Assembly (NCBI GenBank): GCA_910576975.1
Contig: CAJTJY010000037.1
Coordinates: 1-20,338 of the forward strand
DNA from: an uncultured Lachnospiraceae bacterium
Lineage (GTDB): Bacteria > Bacillota > Clostridia > Lachnospirales > Lachnospiraceae
DNA length: 20,338 nucleotides
Direction: 5' to 3'
The notes beneath the pieces were generated by a model that saw only the letters and a list, made by a program, of their open reading frames with translations, made no database searches and was not told the origin of the DNA. Each line of letters opens with the position of its first letter. Position 1 is the first letter of the stretch. The translations under genes and the position numbers were made by a program. Positions 1 to 8,600 of the stretch are shown piece by piece.

Positions 1-48
1 GTACAGTCGAGGGATTCTTCTTTTCTTTTTATAGTGGCAAAGCGTCCA

Positions 49-354
49 CTAGGCTATTTGTTGCCTTTGTCGTGCCTGTCTAGCCATTTGCTGATGAGGT
101 GGCAAACCACACCTGCCGCGACAGTTACAAGAAATGTGAAGAATAACTCCATGCAAACACCCCCTCCCGTTGCCGGGGGTAGGTTGGACAACACAGACAT
201 TATAACATATCGGTAGATAGTCTTCTATTACTTTCTCGAAGAACTTTACAATTCGGATTGTGGTTTGCACAATCCGATGCTCGTTATCATTGTGGACGCT
301 GTTGCAAAGTGATTTCCTCATGTAGCTGATATTTTTGATTTCTGCTTTTACCAT
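49..354 (-). CDS. Hypothetical ORF upstream of and overlapping the small toxin gene, possibly a fragment
   Basis: A 101-codon minus-strand ORF opens with MVKAEIKN and contains a plausible helical stretch (IRIVKFFEKVIEDYL). About its last 45 residues lie over the toxin promoter and toxin gene in another frame and look non-coding (Pro, Gly, Cys and Arg rich). An AAAGGAG motif sits about 15 nt before the ATG with a GAGTA/TACTC hairpin between them. It may be the 5' part of a decayed gene from the same element. I do not recognise the family. A wholly spurious ORF is also possible. Confidence 0.2.
   Translation of the reverse strand: MVKAEIKNISYMRKSLCNSVHNDNEHRIVQTTIRIVKFFEKVIEDYLPICYNVCVVQPTPGNGRGCLHGVILHISCNCRGRCGLPPHQQMARQARQRQQIA
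54..152 (-). CDS. Small hydrophobic peptide, Fst-like type I toxin candidate (32 aa)
   Basis: Reading the minus strand from ATG at 152 gives a 32-residue peptide: MELFFTFLVTVAAGVV, then CHLISKWLDRHDKGNK and TAG. It has one membrane-spanning segment (about residues 3-20) followed by a WLDRxxK charged tail. That is the general plan of Fst/Par-family type I toxins, which insert in the membrane and are held in check by an antisense RNA (family knowledge). A GGGAGGGGGTG Shine-Dalgarno lies just upstream and is partly folded into a GC-rich hairpin. An extended -10 element (TGnTATAAT) sits about 50 nt upstream. I did not identify the antitoxin RNA; the window ends too soon after the stop. The assignment rests on pattern, not on a database match. 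It could instead be a small holin-like or phage peptide. Confidence 0.6.
   Translation of the reverse strand: MELFFTFLVTVAAGVVCHLISKWLDRHDKGNK
157..207 (-). promoter_or_regulatory. Extended -10 promoter and SD-sequestering hairpin of the small toxin gene
   Basis: On the minus strand TATAAT (199-204) is preceded by TGT, giving an extended -10 (TGnTATAAT). I see no good -35. The inferred leader is about 40 nt and contains CCCG-GCAA-CGGG, a GNRA-capped hairpin whose 3' arm merges into the GGGAGGGGG ribosome binding site. The promoter motif and the hairpin are seen; translation control by the hairpin is inference. Confidence 0.5.
253..277. repeat. 10-bp perfect inverted repeat
   Basis: TCGGATTGTG (253-262) and CACAATCCGA (268-277) are perfect inverted arms around a 5-nt loop. 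No T-run follows on either strand, so it does not look like an intrinsic terminator. It could be an operator or an RNA hairpin. Confidence 0.5.
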
Positions 355-422
355 CCGAGTAAAAAACGCTACTCCTTTTCTCCTCGGCTTTATATCATCT
401 GCTTTTAATATATTTTTTATCC

Positions 423-995
423 TTATCTGGTTTCACACTTCAATTCATCTTCAATACGAATTTTAAACCGCATTATCTTCAATTTATCTTCAAAGAGCAT
501 CGCATCCGAAACGACTTCCTTGACATTTTCTTTTTCTTCCAGGATATGATTATATACCTCCAGCACCATTTTTTCCGTGTCGCCTAATAGCTGGGAAATT
601 TTCTTTATGCTGATGTTCGGCATCTGGTAGCATAAGCTTGCGCAATAATTATGGCGGAACATATGGGCCGTAAGCCCGGTTACTTTCTGATCATGTTCCG
701 TGCCCCCTGCGGCAGCGTTCATTTTCTTCAAGATGGATTCCAACGTTTTGTGATATACGGATGCGGTCATAAGCCCGCCAGCTCTCTGGCGTCTGCCGGA
801 AGCAGCATGTGCAAATTGCACCTTTATGTTTCCTGTGTCACGCCTTTTCTTATATTCTGCCATGTTTTTTTTCGAGGTCTGCGCTCGACTTGTCAGAGTA
901 GAGGCTTATGTGATGCTTTAGATTGTTTTTGGCGTAGGTTTCATCCCAGACCGTTGTCTGGAATTTTCTTTCTGTTTATAGTATTTTCTTGCCAT
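423..995 (-). pseudogene. Tyrosine recombinase (phage/ICE-type integrase), decayed
   Basis: The original start is probably ATG at 995, preceded by GGAGG eight bases upstream and reading MARKYYKQKE. A frameshift within the next few codons moves the reading to a frame giving TTVWDETYAKNNL, and then to the open stretch 863-423. The C-terminal part keeps the recombinase core: TAHMFRHNYC carries the HxxR motif, and LEVYNHI supplies the tyrosine nucleophile after LLGD. Integrases of this class are usually 350-400 residues. Here less than half remains, so besides the frameshift there is a large internal deletion covering the SAM-like DNA-binding domain and the first catalytic arginine. It must be inactive. 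It marks the region 1-2340 as the remains of an integrated element. Confidence 0.8.
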
Positions 996-1151
996 GGCAT
1001 CATCCTCCGTAAAAAGGTGTAAAAAATAACAGCTGGTCTATTGCCACCTGTTACCGAAGACGATACAGTATTATTAGTCTAAATTTAATTTGGCATCATC
1101 TTCGGGTGTATCTCAAAGCCGTTCCTGTTGGCAGCAGGGGCGGTTTTGAGT

Positions 1152-1381
1152 TTATGAATTTAAATCTAATTCTTTTAGTAAATCTTCTTGTGATATAAGG
1201 TCATGGCAATCTGGACTTTTATCTATATCTTCAAGCATTTTTTAATCCCGTTCGTTGGGAGGAACTTTCTTGATATTCTCCCAGGAACATGGTGATAAGT
1301 TTTCAATTACATAATTCTGAGTTTTTTTGCGTCAAAATCATCCATGACAGCAACAGCTCCAAGATTTTTGAAAGATGGCAT
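1152..1381 (-). pseudogene. Small decayed gene, unknown family
   Basis: On the minus strand ATG at 1381 begins MPSFKNLGAVAVMDDFDAKK. After a run of seven A's the coherent reading continues in another frame (TQNYVIENLSPCSWENIKKV, PPNERD), meets an in-frame TAA, and goes on as KMLEDIDKSPDCHDLISQED to a stop at 1152. This fits one frameshift in a poly-A run plus one stop in a gene of about 75 codons. I do not recognise the product. It starts 11 nt downstream of the stop of the membrane protein gene, in the same direction, so the two were probably co-transcribed. Confidence 0.4.
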
Positions 1382-1391
1382 GATAGTAAGC

Positions 1392-1748
1392 TTATTCTTC
1401 TTTCTTAGTTTTTATCATTGAGATTACTGCCAATACTGCATTGATAGCACACCATGCTGCCCAGATATATAAGTCTGTAAAATTTCCAGCCAGAGCAAAT
1501 CCTACTAATGTTCCTACTCCAAAAAGAACTATTAAAGCAATATTTCCACCTTTTCCAGTGCTTTTCCTTGTAGCGATAGAAACTATTCCGCCAGACAACA
1601 TCATAACAGCAACAATAAAACCTGCGCTTCCGCTAGATTGTCCATTATCTTCTAAGGCATTTAATACGCCAGCAGCACAAGACTGAAAGGCTACCAAAAT
1701 AAATAATACAATTGAAATAATTCCAGATACAAGTTTCCATGTTTTCAT
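1392..1748 (-). CDS. Small four-helix membrane protein, unknown function
   Basis: This is a 118-residue protein with AAGGAG nine bases before the ATG. Hydrophobic segments lie at about residues 5-27, 43-60, 68-88 and 92-112, and a lysine-rich tail (KTKKEE) suggests a cytoplasmic C-terminus. Residues 22-25 (FQSC) resemble a lipobox but are embedded in the first helix, so a plain inner-membrane protein is more likely. It is the only full-length gene of normal appearance between three pseudogenes. From memory, similar small proteins recur in Firmicutes genomes without a known role; I cannot name the Pfam family. No function is proposed. Confidence 0.75.
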   Translation of the reverse strand: MKTWKLVSGIISIVLFILVAFQSCAAGVLNALEDNGQSSGSAGFIVAVMMLSGGIVSIATRKSTGKGGNIALIVLFGVGTLVGFALAGNFTDLYIWAAWCAINAVLAVISMIKTKKEE

Positions 1749-1792
1749 AAATAAATTCTCCTTTGTTATAATTATGACATTAAGTTAATAGT

Positions 1793-2339
1793 TTAGTCTG
1801 CGAAAACATACTCGCCGTGTTCATCATAAGCCTTAAGTAAAAAATCAATTTGCTCTACTTCAGGAATTCCGTTTTCCTCAAAATCCGTATTGCGTGCTTC
1901 TTTGACGTATTGTGCAGCCTTTTCCTCCCACGGTGGGTAAACATGCACGTTTTTTTCCGCTACATTATCTGCTTCATAATCGTTAGTATCATAAACACGA
2001 AATCAAAGTTTAATATCCGTATATTCAGTTATTCCATGTTAATGGAAGCACAGGAAACAGAGAACATGTATGTTTCGTCAGAAGATTTATTCTCTCGTGT
2101 TGTTCTTATCTCATATCCCCATATACTTTCTGGGTCAATGATTGTGCTTTTTAGGAATAAATTCTTCTGAAAATTCTACTGTATTGTTTGCGCTATCACC
2201 TTCTTTCGTATATTTTGGGAGGTGCGTCAATTCTTCGACAAGCTTTTCGGCTTCATGTTATCTATGTCGTTGAGTTGACTGTAATATCGCATGATTTTGG
2301 GAGAGGATTATTCTGGTGTTCTTTATCTTTCCAATCCAT
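1793..2339 (-). pseudogene. Heavily frameshifted gene of unknown family
   Basis: Starting at ATG 2339 (MDWKDKEHQNNPLPKSCDIT), coherent coding can be followed through at least four frame changes: EELTHLPKYTKEGDSANNTV, then IIDPESIWGYEIRTTRENKS, then ITEYTDIKL with an in-frame TGA, then FRVYDTNDYEADN and a clean last segment ending in KAYDEHGEYVFAD at 1793. The acidic, low-cysteine composition of each piece suggests a soluble protein of about 180 residues. I do not recognise it. It lies just upstream of the intact membrane protein gene on the same strand and decays like the nearby integrase. Confidence 0.45.
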
Positions 2340-2691
2340 GAGATAAGCAGGGGATGGTGTCTAAGGCTTTCTGAACGCTGAAATTGCATACCCTTTGGTG
2401 CATCCCGTTATGTCCACCTCGCTTTGAGAGTGATTATACAGTAAATGTGTCTTTTGTACAACAAAATAGCTAGGTAAATTAAAGAAAGTGACAAAAAAAG
2501 ACATTTTCTGCGAGATAGAGCAGAGGTGGATGGAAGAAAAAATCACAAAGACAATCAAGAAATCATTATATTTTGAAAAGAGTACAGAAGCATCATTTTG
2601 CTCAGAAGAGCTGTTTCTCAAGATCACATAGTCAGCATATTCACTTTGGATCTTGTTTTCATATGCAATACGCTGTTATATTGCTAAAAAC
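2340..2691. other. Gene-poor stretch between the decayed island and the bidirectional terminator
   Basis: Apart from the possible 47-aa ORF I see no convincing gene, repeat or RNA here. The minus-strand ORF at 2361-2627 looks like a shadow: hydrophobic and Ser/Phe-rich, with no ribosome binding site. Confidence 0.4.
2488..2631 (+). CDS. Possible small charged peptide or gene fragment (47 aa)
   Basis: A plus-strand frame opening with GTG at 2488 (or ATG at 2530) reads MTKKDIFCEIEQRWMEEKIT and on to FLKIT before TAG. It is strongly charged and helix-like, as a real peptide or a fragment of a regulator might be, but the ribosome binding site is poor and no family is recognisable. A terminator 60 nt downstream is in the right orientation. 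It could equally be chance. Confidence 0.2.
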   Translation: MTKKDIFCEIEQRWMEEKITKTIKKSLYFEKSTEASFCSEELFLKIT

Positions 2692-2737
2692 CCCCAGGAT
2701 TGTATGCATCAACGATCCTGGGGCTTTATTATTTTTA
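2692..2737. terminator. Bidirectional intrinsic terminator
   Basis: CCCCAGGAT (2692-2700) pairs with ATCCTGGGG (2715-2723) around a 14-nt loop. CTTTATTATTTTTA follows on the plus strand and GTTTTTAG on the minus strand. It is placed to end the lipoprotein transcript (minus) about 115 nt beyond its stop, and any plus-strand transcript coming from the left. Confidence 0.85.
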
Positions 2738-2815
2738 CGTATAATCGTCTTTCTGCCTGCTGACTTATAGAAAATGCAGGTTGCTAATAATCTTCTCAGA
2801 AAATTTTTAAAGAGC

Positions 2816-2838
2816 TATGATAGATTGCATCAATCATA
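2816..2838 (-). terminator. Imperfect hairpin directly after the lipoprotein stop codon
   Basis: TATGAT/ATCATA plus GAT/ATC arms around a GCA loop abut the stop codon; the following TTTAAAAATTTT is only weakly U-rich. It may be an RNA-stability hairpin more than a terminator, since a stronger terminator lies downstream. Confidence 0.3.
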
Positions 2839-3534
2839 TTAGCGTATTTTAAATTTTATTTTATCATTGCCAGATGAAAATTCAATCAATAATTCATCTG
2901 CAGAATCTGCAACAGTGCTTGGAATCTCAAAGGCTATTTCACCTGTTTGGGAAGATAATGGATTGATACTGGAATCATGTAATTCGTTATCATATCCTAA
3001 TAAGTTTGTCGCACTGAACTCATATCCGTCTGAATATAAAACTTTAGCGCTTACATCATCTCTTAATCCAAAGCTTGGAAGAAAGTTATCAGCCTGTTTT
3101 CCTTTATTTTCAACAGTGACATATACCTGAAGAAACTTATTTCCCTCTTCCTTAGGGGAGAATACGATATAGCCGGATGAAATAGAATCTACAGTCTGAG
3201 CGTCCGTTACATTGATGTTCCAATCTTTTAATAGTGCGCTGTCTCCGATATTGTAAATCGTTTCGGGACTTTCTTCCGGCTTCGGTTCTTCTTCCGGCGC
3301 AGCATCTTCGCCGTCTGGTTTAGCGTTGTCAGCATCTTCCTGGCTCTCTTCTGATTCAGGGTTCTCTGGTTCGGAGCTTTCATCAGCATTTGTTGCATCT
3401 TCATTTTGGTTTTCAGACGTTTTGGAAGTTGCGCTACTGTCTGTGTTGTTATTTCCGCAAGCAGAAAAATTTACAGATAATGCGCACATCAATAAGAGTG
3501 TTACGATTTTTCGTTTCATTTCTTTATTCCCCAT
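2839..3534 (-). CDS. Lipoprotein with acidic linker and DUF4352-like domain
   Basis: The 231-residue product has a short positive N-terminus (MKRK), a hydrophobic stretch (VTLLLMCALS) and a lipobox FSAC with the lipidated cysteine at residue 26, so it should be exported and anchored to the outer face of the membrane. Residues 30-95 form an extremely acidic, Glu/Asp/Pro/Ser-rich linker without hydrophobic core. Residues 96-231 look like a beta-sandwich of the DUF4352/telokin-like kind (NIGDSALLKDWNINVTDAQT, then LQVYVTVENKGKQADN), a fold common in Firmicute lipoproteins of unknown role. ATG at 3534 has almost no ribosome binding site; ATG at 3519, preceded by GGGG nine bases upstream, is an equally possible start giving 226 residues. 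No substrate or partner can be inferred from the neighbours. Confidence 0.85.
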   Translation of the reverse strand: MGNKEMKRKIVTLLLMCALSVNFSACGNNNTDSSATSKTSENQNEDATNADESSEPENPESEESQEDADNAKPDGEDAAPEEEPKPEESPETIYNIGDSALLKDWNINVTDAQTVDSISSGYIVFSPKEEGNKFLQVYVTVENKGKQADNFLPSFGLRDDVSAKVLYSDGYEFSATNLLGYDNELHDSSINPLSSQTGEIAFEIPSTVADSADELLIEFSSGNDKIKFKIR

Positions 3535-3573
3535 TCTTTTGTATTTTTATTAAAGCGCCTGCGGCGGTTTAAT

Positions 3574-3635
3574 CTACTGTTTTACATCCAGCGCAGGAAT
3601 AAAAGTAATTACATCATCTTCCACACGGATGTTAC
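3574..3635 (-). pseudogene. Possible short C-terminal gene remnant
   Basis: On the minus strand a frame reads GNIRVEDDVITFIPALDVKQ and then TAG at 3574-3576. It has amphipathic, protein-like composition, but no start, and the sequence upstream (towards 3696) does not continue in any frame. It may be the last codons of a deleted gene between the ABC-F and lipoprotein genes. Weak call. Confidence 0.2.
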
Positions 3636-3696
3636 CTTTATTCTTGTATCAAGACAGGATGTTAAAAATCTTCGTGACTTCCAATCAGCATAGTGC

Positions 3697-5337
3697 TTAA
3701 TCATCAGCTTCCTGTTCTGTGCTGGTAGAATATACCTGTCGCTTTCTTGCCATCTCGTCGCTTTCCAGATATTCGTCATAGGTGGTAACCTTGTCGATCA
3801 TAGCGCCGTTTGGAAGAAATTCAATGATGCGGTTGGCAGTGGTCTGGACTACTTGATGGTCTCGGGAGGCGAATAACAGCACGCCGGGAAATTTCATTAA
3901 TCCGTTGTTGAGAGCAGTGATGCTCTCCATATCCAGATGGTCAGTAGGTTCGTCCAAAATCAGGATGTTGGAACCTTCGATCATCATCCGGGACAACAGG
4001 ACGCGCACACGCTCGCCGCCGGACAATACGCGCATTTTTTTAACACCGTCTTCTCCAGCAAAGAGCATTCTGCCTAAGAACCCGCGGACGTAGGTAGCGT
4101 CTTTGATTTCTGAAAACTGAGTCAGCCAGTCGGCGATTTGTAAATCTGTATCAAAGATCGCTGTGTTGTCCTTGGGAAAATAAGACTGACTGGTGGTAAC
4201 GCCCCATTTGTAATTTCCTTGATCTGGTTCCAGTTCTCCGGCAAGAATCTGAAAGAGGGTGGTCTTTGCAAGCTCATTGCTTCCCACGAACGCTATCTTA
4301 TCCTCATGACCAGCAATGAATGATACATTGTCTAATACCTTTACGCCGTCAATGGTCTTGCTTAAGTTTTCCACGGTCAGGACTTCGTTTCCGATCTCTC
4401 TGGCAGGGCGGAAATCAATGTAGGGATATTTGCGGCTGGAGGGCTTGATTTCATCTAATTGTATTTTCTCCAATGCACGTTTGCGGGATGTCGCCTGCTT
4501 GGACTTGGAAGCATTGGCGGAGAATCTTGAGATAAATTCCTGCAGTTCCTTGATTTTTTCTTCTTTCTTCTTGTTGGCTTCTTTCATCTGCTTGATCAAA
4601 AGCTGGCTGGACTCATACCAGAAATCATAGTTTCCGGCATAGAGCTGGATTTTTGCATAATCAATGTCTGCGGTATGCGTGCAGACCTTATTGAGGAAAT
4701 AGCGGTCATGAGATACCACGATTACCGTGTTATCAAAGTTGATCAGAAACTCCTCCAGCCATGCAATGGCGTCTAGGTCCAGATGGTTGGTAGGCTCGTC
4801 CAAAAGCAAGATGTCAGGGTTGCCAAACAGAGCTTGGGCAAGGAGCACTTTCACTTTTAAATCTCCAGTCAGGTCTTTCATCATCGTGGCATGGATTTCT
4901 GGATTGATCCCCAGGCCGTTTAAAAGCTGCGCGGCGTCTGACTCTGCGTTCCAGCCGTCCATTTCCGCAAATTCAGCTTCCAGCTCGCTGGCACGAATGC
5001 CGTCCTCGTTACTGAAATCTTCTTTCATATAGATAGCGTCTTTTTCTTTCATAATATCATAGAGGCACTGATTCCCCATAATGACCGTGTCCAGTACGGA
5101 AAACTCATCGTACTTGAAATGGTCCTGCTGCAGGAAAGACAAGCGCTGTCCCGGAGTGAGGATCACTTCGCCGCTGGTAGGTTCCAACTGCCCGTTTAAA
5201 ATTTTAAGGAATGTGGATTTTCCAGCGCCATTGGCGCCGATAAGCCCATAGCAGTTTCCTTCGGTGAACTTAATATTTACATCTTCAAATAAGGCTTTTT
5301 TGCCGATTCTGAGGGTTACGTTATTTGCACTGATCAT
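3697..5337 (-). CDS. ybiT: ABC-F family ATPase, YbiT type
   Basis: This is a 546-residue soluble protein with two ABC ATPase domains and no membrane segment, the ABC-F architecture whose members bind the ribosomal E site and modulate translation. Domain 1 has Walker A GANGAGKST (34-42) and Walker B ILLLDE (176-181) followed by PTNHLD. The interdomain linker (about 245-300) is Lys/Arg rich. Domain 2 has the degenerate Walker A GSNELAKTT (352-360) seen in the YbiT branch, a canonical LSGGE signature (439-442 region), Walker B ILILDE, and SRDHQVVQTTANR. Oddly, the first signature motif reads LTGDL (156-160) where LSGGE/LTGGE is expected, and the second NHLD reads DHLD. AGAAAGG lies nine bases before the ATG. 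It is divergent from nifJ. Family and branch are confident; the specific target is unknown. Confidence 0.92.
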   Translation of the reverse strand: MISANNVTLRIGKKALFEDVNIKFTEGNCYGLIGANGAGKSTFLKILNGQLEPTSGEVILTPGQRLSFLQQDHFKYDEFSVLDTVIMGNQCLYDIMKEKDAIYMKEDFSNEDGIRASELEAEFAEMDGWNAESDAAQLLNGLGINPEIHATMMKDLTGDLKVKVLLAQALFGNPDILLLDEPTNHLDLDAIAWLEEFLINFDNTVIVVSHDRYFLNKVCTHTADIDYAKIQLYAGNYDFWYESSQLLIKQMKEANKKKEEKIKELQEFISRFSANASKSKQATSRKRALEKIQLDEIKPSSRKYPYIDFRPAREIGNEVLTVENLSKTIDGVKVLDNVSFIAGHEDKIAFVGSNELAKTTLFQILAGELEPDQGNYKWGVTTSQSYFPKDNTAIFDTDLQIADWLTQFSEIKDATYVRGFLGRMLFAGEDGVKKMRVLSGGERVRVLLSRMMIEGSNILILDEPTDHLDMESITALNNGLMKFPGVLLFASRDHQVVQTTANRIIEFLPNGAMIDKVTTYDEYLESDEMARKRQVYSTSTEQEADD

Positions 5338-5372
5338 TCCATTATACCTTTCTGAATCAAATTTTCATTCTA

Positions 5373-5400
5373 AGTATACCCTAAATCCGCCATTTTGCAA
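5373..5400 (-). promoter_or_regulatory. Sigma-A-type promoter of the ABC-F gene
   Basis: On the minus strand TTGCAA (5395-5400), a 16-bp spacer and TATACT (5373-5378) lie about 35 nt before the ATG. A TATAAT closer to the gene overlaps the ribosome binding site region and was not chosen. Confidence 0.55.
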
Positions 5401-5497
5401 GAAGTTTTAGTGAAAAGGCGGCAAAAGTTTGCAATGACCATGGTTTTTCCCCTGTTGAGGTGTTTCAAGAAAAATACATGAAATAGAACGAAAACTA

Positions 5498-5526
5498 TTG
5501 ATTTTTTGCGCCATAATTATTATATT
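5498..5526 (+). promoter_or_regulatory. Sigma-A-type promoter of nifJ
   Basis: TTGATT (5498-5503), a 17-bp spacer and TATATT (5521-5526) give a good vegetative promoter with an inferred start near 5533 and a leader of about 70 nt. An overlapping TATAAT two to four bases later could serve as an alternative -10. Confidence 0.65.
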
Positions 5527-5601
5527 ATAATAGAAAGAAAATCAGCGTGTCCGCTTTATTTAGACGGCCGCGCGCTTAATATGAAACAGGAGGAGAATGT
5601 A

Positions 5602-8600
5602 ATGAAAAGATCTATGAAAACCATGGATGGCAATCATGCAGCAGCACATGCTTCCTATGCATTTACAGATGTTGCAGCCATCTACCCGATCACACCTTCA
5701 TCTGTAATGGCAGAAGCTACAGACGAATGGGCAACGCAGGGAAGAAAGAACATTTTCGGACAGACCGTTCAGGTTACAGAAATGCAGTCCGAGGCAGGTG
5801 CTGCAGGAACAGTGCACGGTTCTTTGGCAGCGGGAGCTTTGACAACCACCTATACTGCATCCCAGGGATTGCTGCTGATGATTCCAAACCTCTATAAAAT
5901 CGCAGGTGAAGGTCTTCCAGGCGTATTCAATGTTTCCGCACGTTGTGTGGCAACTCACGCATTGAACATTTTTGGAGACCATTCTGATGTCTATGCTTGC
6001 CGCCAGACAGGCGCTGCAATGCTCTGCGAGTCTTCCGTGCAGGAAGTTATGGATCTGACTCCGGTTGCGCATTGCGCAGCTTTAGAAGGACATCTTCCGT
6101 TTATCAATTTCTTTGACGGTTTCCGTACTTCTCATGAGATCCAGAAGATCGAGACATGGGATTACGAAGACCTCAAGGATATGGTAAGCATGGACGCCAT
6201 TGATTCTTTCCGCAAGAATGCATTGAATCCGAATCATCCGCGTCATGACGGTTCCGCACAGAACCCAGATATTTTCTTCCAGACCAGAGAGTCTTGCAAC
6301 TCTACTTATGACGCTATGCCTGCCATTGTTCAGAAATATATGGACAAGGTAAACGAGAAGCTTGGAACCGATTACAAGCTCTTCAATTACTATGGAGCGG
6401 CAGACGCTGAGAAAGTCATCATCGCTATGGGCTCCGTATGTGATACCATTGACGAGACCATCGACTATTTAATGGCTAAGGGTGAGAAAGTCGGCGTCGT
6501 AAAGGTTCGCCTTTACAGACCGTTCAGCAAGGAAGCGTTTGTGGCTGCTATTCCTGAGACTGCAAAACTGATTGCCGTATTAGACAGGACCAAAGAGCCA
6601 GGCTCTCTTGGCGAGCCATTATACTTGGACGTAGTCGCAGCATTGAAAGGAACCAAGTTTGAATCTGTTCAGATTACCAGCGGACGTTACGGCTTAGGTT
6701 CTAAGGATACGACTCCGGGACAGATCATCGCTGTTTACAACAATACGGAAAAGAGCGAGTTTACTATCGGTATCTATGATGATGTTACAAACCTCTCCCT
6801 GGAAGTTAAGGAAGACCCAGTAACTACGCCAGAGGGAACCATCAACTGTAAGTTCTGGGGACTTGGCGCTGACGGAACAGTTGGTGCAAACAAGAACTCC
6901 ATCAAGATCATCGGAGACAATACAGACATGTATGCGCAGGCATACTTTGACTATGACTCTAAGAAATCTGGCGGCGTTACCATGTCTCACCTGCGTTTTG
7001 GCAAGAAAGCGATCAAGTCTACTTACCTGATCAAGCAGGCGAACTTTGTGGCATGCCATAACCCAGCGTATGTGCGCAAGTACAACATGGTTCAAGAATT
7101 AGTGCCAGGCGGAACGTTCCTTCTGAACTGTTCTTGGACGCCAGAAGAATTAGAGAATCATTTGCCAGGACAGGTGAAGAGATATATCGCAGAGAACGAC
7201 ATTCAGTTCTACACCATCGACGGTATCAAGATTGGTAAAGAAATCGGACTCGGAGGACGTATCAATACGGTGCTTCAGTCTGCATTCTTCAAATTGGCTG
7301 CTATCATTCCAGAAGAGAGTGCGATCGAGCTGATGAAAGCTGCTGCAAAGGCAACTTACGGCAAGAAGGGCGATAAGATCGTACAGATGAACTATGACGC
7401 TATTGACGCCGGAGCAACCGGAGTAGTTAAGATTGAAGTGCCTGCAAGCTGGAAAGACGCTCAGGATGAGAGCTTTGCAAAGGTTGCAACCGGAGACAGG
7501 CAGGATGTTGTTGATTTCGTAAACGATATTCAGATACCTGTAAACGGACAGGAAGGCAACAAGATCCCGGTATCTGTCGTTAAGAAATATGAAAATGGAC
7601 AGACTCCTTCTGGTTCTGCTGCATTTGAGAAGCGCGGTATCGCAGTTGACGTTCCAGTATGGAATCCAGAAAATTGTATTCAGTGTAACATCTGCTCCTA
7701 TGTATGTCCCCATGCAGTAATCCGTCCGGTAGCCTTGACAGAAGCAGAAGCTTCCAATGCTCCAGAAGGAATGCAGACGCTGCCAATGACGGGCATGGCA
7801 GATTACAAGTTCAGCATGACGATTTCTGCGCTTGACTGTACTGGATGCGGCTCCTGTGCGAATGTTTGTCCTGGCAAGAAAGGCGAGAAAGCTCTTACCA
7901 TGCAGAACTGCGAAGCAAACGTGGGCGAGCAGGCATTCTTTGATTATGGTCTGACAGTTGAAAAGAAGATCGATGTCGTAGAGAAATTTAAAGAGACGAC
8001 TGTTAAGGGCTCTCAGTTCAAACAGCCATTGCTTGAGTTCTCAGGAGCTTGCGGCGGATGCGGCGAGACACCATATGCAAAGCTGATCACGCAGTTGTTT
8101 GGCGACAGAATGTATATTGCAAACGCAACTGGATGTTCTTCCATCTGGGGCAATTCCTCACCTTCCACGCCGTACACGGTAAATGAGAGAGGACAGGGAC
8201 CGGCATGGTCAAACTCCTTGTTTGAGGATGCGGCTGAGTTTGGCTATGGCATGTTGCTTGCTCAAAAAGCAATCAGAGGCAAACTCAAGAGCAAGGTAGA
8301 AGCTCTTGTTGCAGAAGGCAAGAACGCAGACGTTGCAGCGGCAGGAAAAGAGTGGTTAGATACTTACGGCGTTGGCGCATTGAACGGAAGCGCTACGGAC
8401 AAGCTGGTTGCAGCTTTGGAAGCTTGCGGATGCGACGCTTCTAAAGAGATTTTGGCTGAGAAAGACTTCCTGGCTAAGAAGTCCCAGTGGATCTTCGGCG
8501 GCGACGGATGGGCATATGATATCGGATTTGGCGGCGTTGACCATGTGCTTGCAAGCGGACAAGATGTCAATGTCATGGTATTCGATACGGAAGTATACTC

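Noticed and set aside
253..277. Inverted repeat as an intrinsic terminator
   Set aside because: No T-run follows on either strand.
1850..2170. 106-residue plus-strand ORF MLYFRNSVFL
   Set aside because: Phe/Ile-rich shadow of the decayed minus-strand gene 1793-2339, which has better protein-like segments.
5342..5350. TATAAT next to the ABC-F start as a -10 box
   Set aside because: It lies between the ribosome binding site and the start codon; the TTGCAA-16-TATACT pair upstream is better placed.
5506..5601. N-terminal extension of nifJ upstream of ATG 5602
   Set aside because: The extra 32 codons include the promoter -10 region, have no family resemblance, and a strong AGGAGG serves ATG 5602.
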